A stretch of DNA of 64,000 nucleotides from Psilocybe azurescens (Eukaryota > Basidiomycota > Agaricomycetes > Agaricales > Agrocybaceae), in contig JAJIRX010000522.1 of assembly GCA_023853785.1 (NCBI GenBank), positions 248,001 to 312,000 on the forward strand. The letters run 5' to 3'. How positions within the stretch are numbered: position 1 is the stretch's first letter; the number at the start of each line of letters is the position of its first letter. A program made the position numbers and the translations under genes. A model generated the notes under the pieces. The model searched no databases and had not been told where the DNA came from. It saw only the letters and a program-made list of their open reading frames with translations. Below, piece after piece: positions 37,453 through 47,740 of this stretch.

Positions 37453-37940
37453 TTAGTCGGTTTGCGTGGACGTGGCTGGAGACTCGGAAATGTCAGAATG
37501 ACCAAACGTTGCCCGGAGTAGCTCCTGCTTCTCGGCCCACTTCAAAACATTCACCTCATGCCACCGTGCGGCGTACCCTTCCCTCCCGGAAGTGCCTGGG
37601 ATGACATGGTTCGAGCAACCATGCGAACCAGATCGCTGTGCTGGTCCCAGCCCCGTCAGCGTGTGAATCACCTTGGCCAGTACGTCGAGATGGAACGGGA
37701 CATCGTGATCCGAAATAAATTTGTGTAGGCCAAATGGTTCAAGGGCGGAAAGGGTCTCGTCCATCTCACGCTTGAAAAGAAATCATAGTCTGTCAATAGC
37801 AATTGAAACACAAAAATTAATCACGCACGACGGTCTGGACATAACGTTCAAAATGGGCGGGATATCTGTCACCCGGTCCAGCTCTACAACAATATCCCCC
37901 GGGCGTCAGCAAGGAATGCGGCAGCGCGAGTTGATGCCAT
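37453..37940 (-). CDS. antisense spliced gene inside the retrotransposon, unknown function
   Basis: Minus-strand ATG at 37940 (MASTRAAAFLADARG). The frame continues as VELDRVTDIPPILN if the GGGGG run near 37899-37903 is one base longer. An intron at about 37771-37845 (GTTATG..CAAG) leads to REMDETLSALEPFGLHKF and 100 further residues ending STQTD at 37453. Composition is protein-like, with Leu/His/Trp spread evenly. It lies between integrase and 3' LTR and reads against the element. Extra antisense genes in this position are known in some plant gypsy elements; I know of no description for this family. Function unknown. Confidence 0.5.
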
Positions 37941-38114
37941 CGCTGAATAATGGCGAAGGTAATGGTGTGATATTGATGAAGGGTAATGTTGAGAAAAAAT
38001 ACAGAGGAAGCAGGGGAGTGCCAATCAAACTGTCAGTGGAAGGTGCAAATTCAGACATGGCGATATAACGTACCAGGAATTGACTCGGAAGTCAATTTTT
38101 GTACTCCCGGGTGG

Positions 38115-38662
38115 TGTGGAGTATTATGACATCCTGAAACCAAGGGAATGTCGATCCGAGCACAGCCAGCGCCCTAGAAACATGAATAAGCGAGCCGACA
38201 CGATAAAACGGGCGTATTACTAAAAGAAGAAATACCGAAATATCAGTAAAGCGAAGCGGATTAATATTAAAGTACACGGAATATAATTAAGCGCCCCGTC
38301 AGCTTTATCATTAAAAGAAAATCTACATAAACAGAAATAATATAAACAGTAGTATACAATAGTAGAGAAAGTATATAAACCGTAGAATAATAGCTCCAGG
38401 ACTCCCAGTGAAAAATCAGCATCTAGTTCAAGACTCTTCCTGTGTGAAGAAACACTGTCAACAGCTCGACAACTATTTGATTAGTTGTTTATTACTCGCA
38501 TTCTCATCGTGTTCAATCATGTTAAAACATAGTTGTATTGCTATATAGTTAGCTATACAACTATTGAAGTATATATTGTATTCTACAACCCCATAGGTGA
38601 CTAACGGAGTTAGCCACCGTTGTGAGACAAAGTCTCAACTCGAACCGATATTTGTCATCACA
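38115..38662 (+). repeat. 3' LTR, 548 bp
   Basis: Partner of the LTR at 30834-31378, followed by the target duplication CCGG at 38663-38666. Confidence 0.95.
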
Positions 38663-40814
38663 CCGGTCGGCTGGCGCGATTAATTGTGAAACAAGAGATT
38701 CATCTTCGTCCGAGGAATACCAAACATCCGCAACTTCAGCAGGTCCGATTGGCAAGGTAATGGAGCCAGTACGTATACTAATTGATTGTTGGCCGGCCAC
38801 CGGTCCCTAAACATCTTCAGCGCCGCTAACAGATGAATCGGACCACACAGCAGCTGCTTCCGAAGCACTTACATGTCTGTCAATGTGCGGATGTTCAAAT
38901 GAATGAGCTGGATCATTGAGCTCGACAGAATCAGTATTGCCGGGATAAGCAATCGGTCCCGAACGTCTTCGGCGCCGCTATCGGATGAATCGGACCACAT
39001 AGCAGCCGATGCCGAGGGACCTATAAATCTGCCAATGTGCAGATTTTCAAGTGAATTGGCCGGATTATTCGACTCAACAAAACGGGCATTGTCTGGATCG
39101 GCTTCGTCAGAAGCGAGATTATCATCAGAAGAAATCGCCCAGGCAGCTGCAAAATCAGCAGCATCCACTTGAGATGCTTCTTCAGATTCATTGGTGGACG
39201 ACTTATTATCGGATGAGTCGCGCAACCAAACTGCAGCTGCCTGTGTGGCCATGGAGCGACTCGGGTGATTTGATGGCATCGTTGTGGGTGAGACGCGGAG
39301 ATGGACATTAAGACTATTATTGCTGGAGCCAGATGATGTATTCCAGACTGCGGCAGCGTCTGAGGCAGAAGCCACAAAGTCAAGATTTGGGACCGATGTC
39401 GATTGAATCCCGATTCTGCTAATATGGTCAATCGGCACCGCCGTGGGTTCCATCATCGGGGCCGACAAAGTTTCGCCACCAGTGCCGACAAGACTTCCGG
39501 CCGTCGGTACCGACGTGGCCGTCTGAATCAGCACTGAATGTGAGCGAACTGTACGATTGACTTGAGCTATGGAGTCCGTGATTCTGCCAAGTAGTGTGGC
39601 GAATTGTGGGCAATAAACCGATAACATCAGGGATGGAAGGGATGGCCGCCAAGTCGGCTGTTCCGGCCCCGATAGCCGACGCAACTGACAACTCTGTTGG
39701 ATGTGTAGGGTCGGAAGACCACTCTCTATGAATACGACCTTCAGGCAGTGAATGTGAATATCCAGAGTGAGGAAGCTTTCGTGCCGACGGATCCGCTGCC
39801 AGGGCCATCAGGTCGGTTGGCGTAAGTTCAGCGCCCCCAAGTCCACTTCTGCGATGAAGTTGGGAGCAACTTGAGCGTATATAATTGATCCGCAGCATTC
39901 ATGGCCATACGCCGTGATTGTCGAGTGATTAAAACATCATCCAAGCTATCGGGATAAGTCTTACTCGTTGCTCGGCTGTACGGACCCGACGCCGATCGTT
40001 TAGCCGATTCTTCGTCGATCGGAACGGGATCTCCTGTTTGCTGTTCTTTCAGAACAACTGCTTCATGCACTAGATGAAACCCGGCTGCCCGACGCATGCT
40101 AAATTCGGGCGTCGGCATCGGCTTTGGTCTGTGATGCTTGAATAGATGATGAAATTGTCATGAGGTCTTCACGGAGTCCAATGGCAAGATTGAGGTATTT
40201 GTTGCATCAGCCACATGATATAGTCGGGACCGACATGCCCGATGGTTTAGGCAACAAGTCAGTTACGATTTTCTGCAAGCCGCTACCTGCATGCATTCGC
40301 AAAGCGGCCGCGATGACAATTGGCTTCAAAGTGTAATCCATGGAAATTTCAGCTCCACTATTCCACCAATCATGTAGGTAATTGTCCACCAGCCGAACCG
40401 GGCTGTCCTTATCCACACCGGCATCCAATAACCGCAAAAGATCGTTCGACAGTTTGAGTGGATATTGATCAAGGGGGACGCCAAGAATCAAGCCGCCAAT
40501 AACCGAACGATGATAGGAATGATTATGGGAAGGCCGAGCGCTGATGCTTGGCCAATAAAAATAAAATCAACTCCTATATTATAATCGGGTAAGCTTCAAA
40601 TTTCTGAAATAGATCCAGTACATACAACTTCAGCACAAAGAAACTTTTGTTTCCACGCCTGTTGTTCTTTTGTCGACTCAGAAATCGCAAGCAGTGCGGC
40701 CCGAAATCTAGACTCAGCATAGTACACGAGTTGTTGTATGTCGAAATGGTTCGAATAACGAGCACCAGCCACAGAAGTGAGTGGGTTGTAGATTGAAAGT
40801 TCTTTATTGGCCAT
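38663..40814 (-). pseudogene. KDZ companion gene B, 5' part, split by the LTR insertion
   Basis: Starts at the ATG at 40814 (MANKELSIYNPLTSVAGARY), only 66 bases after the transposase stop. Later exons read GVPLDQYPLKLSNDLLRLLD, LHDWWNSGAEISMDYTLKPI, ARPAGFHLVHEAVVLKEQ-like and then an acidic region. The acidic part contains a repeated unit of the form A-A-x-W-x-x-S-S-D: AAVWNTSSGS, AAVWLRDSSD, AAAWAISSDD, AAMWSDSSDSGAED, AAVWSDSSVSGAED and ADVWYSSDEDE. The gene then runs into the retrotransposon and seems to resume at 30833. I do not recognise a family. The tryptophan-acidic repeats look like interaction motifs. Confidence 0.5.
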
Positions 40815-40880
40815 GATGGAATATTTTCAAGGGGCGGTGTGCAAAGATAATCTATCTGATAGTAGTGCCTAATTACATAA

Positions 40881-43800
40881 CTAAATAAACGGGGATAAAT
40901 ATAAGTCGTTGCTATTTTTAAAGGCATGATCGGCTATGACCGCATATTTATACCACATAGTACTTTGCCGATAGGCGTAGGCTCTCGGGCCCGAATTGAT
41001 ATCCTCCATTTGAGCGGCTTGGGCCCACTCTTCTCGACGATGAATAAAATATCTAACAGTCCATTGCATTTCATACATCACTAAGACAACTTCTTCATGC
41101 CACCTATTTTTCTGGGCCCGAGCACGAAGCCAATGGACTCAATTGACTGTAAAATCAGTTGAAAGTTACTCTAGAAACATAATAAGAATAAGTTACGTAC
41201 ATTCAAGTTGAAATCGCTGTAATGTGTCGGGCCCGATGCGATGATCGGCATCGGCATCGGTCATGTTCCCGAACAAATACCATCGGCCAGTTCTCCAAAT
41301 CCACGACAACTCCAAGGTGGAAGATCCCATTAAGTTTGGTTTCCATATAGCTGTACTTGCCTTGAGGTCATTGCGTGTAAGTAGACAGAAAATTGAAAGG
41401 AATTCTTGATCACAGCCGAGTGCGACAAGGCGGGACCGACATGCCGAATATATGCGGGCATGCAATACTTTATCGTGATTCAGAGATTTCACTTTCTTTT
41501 GACCATTAGACCGAATGCTGGTTCGAGTCCCTCTCTTCACCACGTATCGATATAGAAACGAGATATCGGCCACAATGTCCCGAATCCTCGTTATATGATT
41601 GCGTGCTTGCTGTTTTCTCAATTCCATTTCTAATCCTTCGTAGCCTGCTGAAACATTGTGATTGGATGGTAATGAAAGTATTTGGCATTCAACACTCAGG
41701 ATTGTTGGAGTTGGAGGGCTGTGATCTTCAGGAACAGAACGGTCTTGCATGGCCGGTCCACCAGGAATATCGGGATTTTCTTCAATGTCGTCGTATTCGG
41801 TCTCACTGTTGAGTGGCATACTTGGCCGCCCACATTGAATATCGTGCACCCCAGCATGCTGTTGTCGTGTTTTAAGTTCTGCAAGCATCATAGTCAACGC
41901 TTGATGCAGTTGCATAACTATTTGTTGGTCTTGGTCCCGAGGCGCGGAGCCTAACCGACGAACTTTATCTTGAATTTCAATTCTGACATGAAAGTGATCA
42001 CATTGTGAGCAAAAATAAAAGTGTGACTCCACTTACTGCTTTTCTTCAATTAGCAAAGCTAATCGAAGCCACATCTCGGCTGCTGTACCGGAATTGATAT
42101 CGGGACCGGTATCGGTGCCGTGTTCCTCACCCGTATCATCGGTCGAAGATGTCGGCAGCCGGGCGCCATAAATGTCCATTCTTTTGATGTCAGCTAATCG
42201 CATTGCCTCAACACTCTGAATTTCATCTTCCCATTCATTAAGTGTCGCCTGTGCAATATCCCCTGAAAATTCAAGGAAATAAGAGTCGGCCCGCCCCACC
42301 ATAATAATTGCATCGGTATATCTGTTGCAAAGAACGTCTGTAATTCCGAGCATTTTTTGTAGTTGGAATCTGTAGCGTGATCGTCGAGTACTTCTTCCCT
42401 GTGTGCGAGACTTGCTGTCCGGACCGAAGACGAGATTACATTGAGACTTGACCATAGTGATTCAAGAATTTGACCAGCAACTACTGCAGCACTGGGGACA
42501 AAAGTTGTGGCAAAACAAAAGAAACATACGTCTTTGTGGCCATGAACATGGAATAAATCAATCGCCTGATCAATAATAATACCGGCAGGGAGCAAGTGGC
42601 CGATTCGGTCATAGAGATAGACAATCCAGGTACAGACGATGTCATAGATGAGAAATAGCCCTTGTTCGGGCTCTACATGTGTGGTTTTGATGGCCTGCAG
42701 TAATGCATAATCAATGTTTTTTTGTTGTTCACCTTTGAACAAGTCCGCCAAGGAATTCGGCGCGAAGCAGCCATGCCGAGCGCATGCAAAGGCTACCTTT
42801 CCTGTGCGATCACATGCTTTGGTTGACAGTAGTGCATTTGTAATTGCTCTGAACGTATTTTCACATGGTGCTTTCTGAAACTCAGCCATCAGATAAATTG
42901 TGTCGGCCGAGTATCGGCCCGGACGTCACATACCGTCAGTCGATCTATTGCAGATTCCAAAAAGTTAGATAATCATCCTTATTGGGTGCCATTCCAGACC
43001 CATCCATCAGCCAGATATCATTGTTATATTTTTGCCGAACATGATCGGCTTTGAAATTGCCATCTGTCACGAACATACGCTTGTATACTGTACTGTATTG
43101 ATAGCAGGTTAGAAACAAATTTTTATAAGATGTAAATTGTACTAACCGATTCGGATCATCCTTCCAATCAGTGGGTAAGTTTATACCAGGCTGAGGGCAT
43201 GTAGGGCAATACAAAGACAATGAACCAGCTGGTGGGTTGCGAGGATCTTCTGCTTTATGGCCATACCCAGCCCACCTTAATTTCTTGAGCCACCTCCAGA
43301 GCCGAGAAATACGGCGAAACTCATGATAAACATTGACAATTTCGGTCCGACCGATTGGTGTTGTCATTCTGCGGATAAGTTGATAAAACTGATAGGCTGT
43401 CGCCTTCAGCTCCAAATTACAAAGACGAAAATGATCCATGAGTTGAACAGAGAAGAGGGTCCGTATCTTTTAAAGCTGGCAGGGAGGAGCCGGCAGGCAA
43501 CCAGGTCCATCGGGACCGAATTCTCCCTCGGCATTGACAAGTTACCATGGCCATATGATGAATACCGTTGGTGTGTAAAATCCTGACATAGGTATTATTT
43601 AAACCATCAGCCACTGGGAAGCTTGGGTGGACACTATCGGTATTAAGTTCATTCTGAATGTCAATATGATCAGCCGTGTATGCCGAAAATGTGTCGGCCC
43701 CGATGCTCACCATGTCCCTCGGCCCCGTGTTCAGGAGTACAATCGGCCCCGGGTTCAGCCGTGCTGTAAGCCCGGTATTCAGGCATATGATCGGCCCCGA

Positions 43801-44932
43801 CACCAGTCAGCTCGTTGGTCAAATCGCCAATGACTAGGTATTCACTGAATCCTTCAACATCCGCTTCAGGATCACCACCTTCATCGTCTTCGGTCATGTC
43901 TTTGTCAATTGAGCTGTCAGGATCATCTTCTTCATCTACGTTGCGATGGTGCAAGAAATGGAAAGAATATCCATCCTTTATTTCTTCATTGTTGACGTCC
44001 ATTGGATACGCTTGAGATTGTACACCAAATGCCGTTTGTTTTGGGACCGTGTAGTTAGCCGATGCCGAACTTTTTGTCAGCCCCCGACCTAGAGTCTGTC
44101 GGCCCCGAGCGAGCGTTTGTCGGCCCTGAGCTAGTATCTGTCGGCCCCGTATATGTAAATCTCGGCCCCGAACTAGTGAAAGTCGGCCCCGAACCGGCCG
44201 GGCCATACAATGTATCTAATTTTTCCTGTTCTAGCCGGTCTGGATATTCTTGTAAAGTTTCCAAATATTTAATCTGGAACAGTAGTGATTCACATATAGC
44301 AATCCCTGCACAATGTGGGACAAGAATGTAACAACCGACTTCCCATAACTCGGCTCTGCGGAAGTGCGTTTGTGCCCAGCATTCAATTCGATGGAAAGGT
44401 GCAACCCGATGCAAATTTCGCATACATTTGCGACAAAGTGGCTCTGCAAGTGTGCAATCTATACATCTCCATATGGCCCAGGAGCCAGCTGGACAAGATT
44501 GGCAGTGCTGCTTGTCGGCTGGCCAGGTCTCTCGAGCAAGTGATGCTTGAAGTAAGTCTTCTATTCTATCTACCCATTCTCTCATATATTCTTGCTGCGT
44601 CTGCATAGTACTGTTTGAAAAATGTTGTACTTCATTTAATAAACGGTTACCTTGCTTTTCTTTTGACGGGTCGTATTCAAGGGCTCCGTTGACACTCCAT
44701 CATCGTTTAACATATTGTGGTTAACCATATGTTCTCTTGGATTAGTTTGGTCACTCAACGTTGGATCTTCTGCGATAGTTGTCACAAGCGGCACTAACAC
44801 TCTTCGCTGTGATTTGGGACCGCTGAAGACATCGGAGAGGTGGGTAACCGCCTGAGAGGCTTCCACACTTCCTTGAACCAAGTGTTTTGACTTTCTTTGT
44901 CTTTTGTTAGCTGGTCCACTGGAAGAGTTCAT
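40881..44932 (-). CDS. KDZ transposase with N-terminal CxC2 cysteine cluster
   Basis: ATG at 44932; stop at 40881-40883. After a basic Ser/Lys-rich start, a cysteine cluster of the CxC2 type appears: CQSCPAGSWAIWRCIDC, then EPLCRKCMRNLHR and HRIECW. A GP-rich tandem stretch and an acidic region follow. The transposase core shows FRLCNLELKATAYQFYQLIR, LYCPTCPQPGIN, MFVTDGNFKADHVRQK, FACARHGCFAPNSLADLFKG, QKNIDYALLQAI, FLIYDIVC, IDLFHVHGHKDVCFF and VVAGQILESLWSSLN. These are the KDZ-family blocks. It ends with WHEEVVLVMYEMQWTVRYF. Such enzymes should bind the inverted repeats and cut and paste the element. Several introns and some frame shifts remain unresolved. Confidence 0.87.
43690..43803. 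repeat. short tandem repeat built on TCGGCCCCGA
   Basis: Four to five units of about 24-27 bases, each containing TCGGCCCCG, inside the transposase gene. On the minus strand they read as GP-containing peptide repeats. Confidence 0.65.
44080..44203. repeat. 21-bp tandem repeat built on TCGGCCCCGA
   Basis: Five to six units of 21 bases starting GTCGGCCCCGA. On the minus strand this is a 7-residue repeat ending SGP or TGP. It lies between the CxC2 cluster and the acidic region of the transposase. Confidence 0.75.
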
Positions 44933-45116
44933 GGTTGAAGGCGAAAAGCGAGATGTATGTGGTCATCACGGGGCTGGGCACTAAATGAACATGAGGCTTC
45001 CATGAGGCATGTTGTCGCAACTCACAGTCTGTGAATGTTTCAGGTCCATTCCTAATCACATCCACATTTCTTTATCTTGCATTGTGCCATTTTTACAGGT
45101 ATTTTCACTGAACAAT

Positions 45117-47618
45117 ATGACCACAACCATAGTATTACAAAACAAGAAACGGAAAGCGAAGATGTTCAGTGTCGAAGAACTACAGCAAATTCTGCCTTTC
45201 AAAGAAACTTTTGTGAAAGCAAGGACAGTCAAAGAACGTCTATTCATCTTAACAAACCACATACTGGTCGCAATATTCAATTACTGGGCCAGTCGAGGGA
45301 AAAGGGCTAAGGATGACACCGAAAGTCGCCTTTGGACAAAGGTAAGGTGATATGTAGCCAACTTCGAAGAGCGTGTATCTGAAGATAATTCAGGAGATCA
45401 TCACCTGGTGCTCAAACAATTGGCGAATTGAACGAGGAATGGCTCGCAAATCCAACCACTTTCGCCCAAAAGATCAGATGTACTCTGGTACAATCATCAA
45501 TCAAAAATTTGGGCAGAAATCGCAAATATTATGGGTCTTGAAGAGGCTTCAGCAGAGACCTCGGGTTGGTTTGGCCACAGGACAGTCGCCATGAAGAATA
45601 TCTGGGACAAGATGACTGAGAATGAACGTAAGGACATTGACGATGAAGTAGAAAGGTGTTCAATGCGGGGTATGACGAGCACACACAAGCAAGGTTGGTC
45701 ATACGGCCCTGTGTCCGAGGCCGACCTAACAATTATATCACAGTTTGGCCAAAAATATCATGTCAGGCCGGATTGATCAAACAATGAATGACCAATATAA
45801 AGAGATGGGGATGACCAGTGTGGTTTTTGTTTGCTTCCCATTAGCAGATGGCAAGGTCGCAGTCGATGGGTACGTGATTGCAGATAACAGCCGAGTTTTC
45901 TCGGGCCGACATAATTGTTGGATCGGCATATTCCAGCAACTCATTGAAAAACACAGCTGATTATGCTTTAGATACGAACAAATTGCCAACTTGATGGGTG
46001 TTCCCGCCCCTTCATTCATGAGTACATATCGGGCTGACGTCGACCGAATGAAACAAAACATATTGGATTATATGACGGGCTTGCAAAATCTCAAGCAAAA
46101 CCCTCACTTAGCATTCACGGTTAACCGAGCAACAGCAAAGAAGCCAATATTTACATTGGGAAAAACTAGTAATGGTTTCCCAATCATACCTATCCCTTTG
46201 CCAGATAAAGAGTGGACAAAAAGTGACTGGGAAGAAGCTTTCAGTCTGTACGTGAATAATCATTACTGTGAGTTTAGTTCAGGCATGCCTCGAGTCCAAT
46301 TTGCCTGAATTATAGATAGACCTTGCCACTGGTGGTAAAACAGAGAAAGTTCCATACACTCAAATATCCTACGCTCAGGCGACCTTTATCGAATCGAAAT
46401 ATTTACCTCCCAACATGATATTTACAAACCCCGGAATCTCCATAAAGACAGCATACAATGCTTTTTGGGCACTTGATCAAAAGACAGCAATTATATCAAC
46501 CACAAGACACTTTTTGTTTTCGGTCTATTAAACATAAAGACGGTCCCGCTCCCTCAGAATATCCCGACACCGTTGCCAATGCCAATCGGGGCCGACGTCA
46601 AGCAAGAAATAAATGTCGAAATAAAACAACAAGTCGATGCCAAATTGAGTCGGATCAAGTGGAAAATACTTTAGCACTGACCAATATGCACATCACGCCA
46701 AACATTGAAGAATATCAACCAACTTTGACATTGATATCGGGCACGAGACATGATGTCAGGCAGATTGTAAGTGTATCGGTCCCGATTATTGCTGATACCG
46801 AACCACTATCTTACAATCTTATAATAATTAGGATGCAATTCATGAAGATATGGAAAGCATCCAGCAAGACATCCCAAATTTAATCTTCAGAGAGGATGTC
46901 TATGCCACTCAGCAAGAAGTAATGTCAATTTTTCCATCTGGAGTTGAACACCAATTCCCAGTGAATGGTCCCACAGATGGTATACCTATGTACCTATTGG
47001 ATTCAAGTTTATCCACACGAGGAGCAACCAACGTCATTAACAACAGTAATATTGATCCAAGGCTACTTGGTACAACTATGCCCACTCCAAGGGCAACACC
47101 GACACCAGTCTCTACACCGGTGCCGAAGATCCCAACAGCGGTCCCAATCCCAATCCTTACACCGGTCCCGACGCAGATCCCTACATCGGTGCCGAAGCAG
47201 ATCCCTACACCGGTCCCGACGCGAGATCCCTACACCGGTCCCGACGCAGCTCCCTACACCGATCCCGACGCAGATCCCTACATCGGTCCCGACGCAGATC
47301 ACTACATCGGTGCGGATGCAGAGCCCTACACCGGTCCCGACGCAGATCCACACATCGGCCCCGACGCAGATCACTACATCGGTGCGGATGCAGAGCCCTA
47401 CACCGGTCCCGACGCACATGCCGACACCGATCTCTACTTAGGCGGCCCCGACATCGGTCCCGATAGAAGTCGACACAGAACCACAAAGTTACCATATTGT
47501 TCCTATTACATCACATAAAAAGAAAGGAAAACAAAAGAAAGCGGCCAGCGATGTAGGATCAACATCAGCCACATTAACGGCTGGGATACCAGTTAGACGC
47601 AGTACAAGGCACAGATAA
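45117..47618 (+). CDS. KDZ companion gene C, unknown function
   Basis: Divergently placed to the transposase, 184 bases between the two ATGs. The start at 45117 gives MTTTIVLQNKKRKAKMFSVE followed by KETFVKARTVKERLFILTNH. Later exons carry EIANIMGLEEASAETSGWFG, MTENERKDIDDEVERCSMRG, MGVPAPSFMSTYRADVDRMK and DKEWTKSDWEEAFSLYVNNH. The C-terminal part includes an 8-residue tandem repeat (GPDADPYI type) and ends KKKGKQKKAASDVG..RRSTRHR at 47618, a basic tail that could bind DNA or act in nuclear import. The layout resembles hypothetical proteins common in mushroom transposons. No domain is recognised. Introns are only partly resolved, and at least two frame changes lie in the repeat. Confidence 0.55.
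47100..47470 (+). repeat. 24-bp coding minisatellite (8-residue repeat)
   Basis: About a dozen units of 24 bases, consensus GGTCCCGACGCAGATCCCTACATC, encoding variants of GPDADPYI. All frames stay largely open because the unit is a multiple of three without stops. One unit has an extra base (GCGAGATCC near 47221) which switches the frame. Several units contain exact TCGGNNCCGA; others have CCGG in place of TCGG. Confidence 0.85.
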
Positions 47619-47740
47619 ACTGCACTTCCTTATATTATCACGCAACAAAATAGAATCAAATTTATTGAACATCAGAGCAGTGAAAGGCATTACAAAAAAT
47701 CTACATCTGACCCAACAATGATATGTACTGAGATCTGGAA

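Larger units (their letters stand above)
30834..38662 (+). mobile_element. Ty3/gypsy LTR retrotransposon nested in the KDZ element
   Basis: Two LTRs of 545 and 548 bp begin TGTGGAGTATTATGACATCC and end CATCACA. They are flanked by the 4-bp duplication CCGG (30830-30833 and 38663-38666). The order of domains is gag with a zinc knuckle, protease, reverse transcriptase, RNase H and integrase, which is the Ty3/gypsy order. Several frame breaks lie in pol. A spliced antisense gene occupies the space before the 3' LTR. LTR divergence is about three substitutions in 545 bases, so the insertion is young. Confidence 0.93.

Noticed and set aside
47100..47470. CRISPR-like array
   Set aside because: Units are contiguous coding repeats without unique spacers, in a eukaryotic transposon.
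47063..47495. Long minus-strand open frames over the 24-bp repeat
   Set aside because: They are by-products of a stop-free repeat whose length is a multiple of three; the peptides are simple Arg/Cys/Val repeats.
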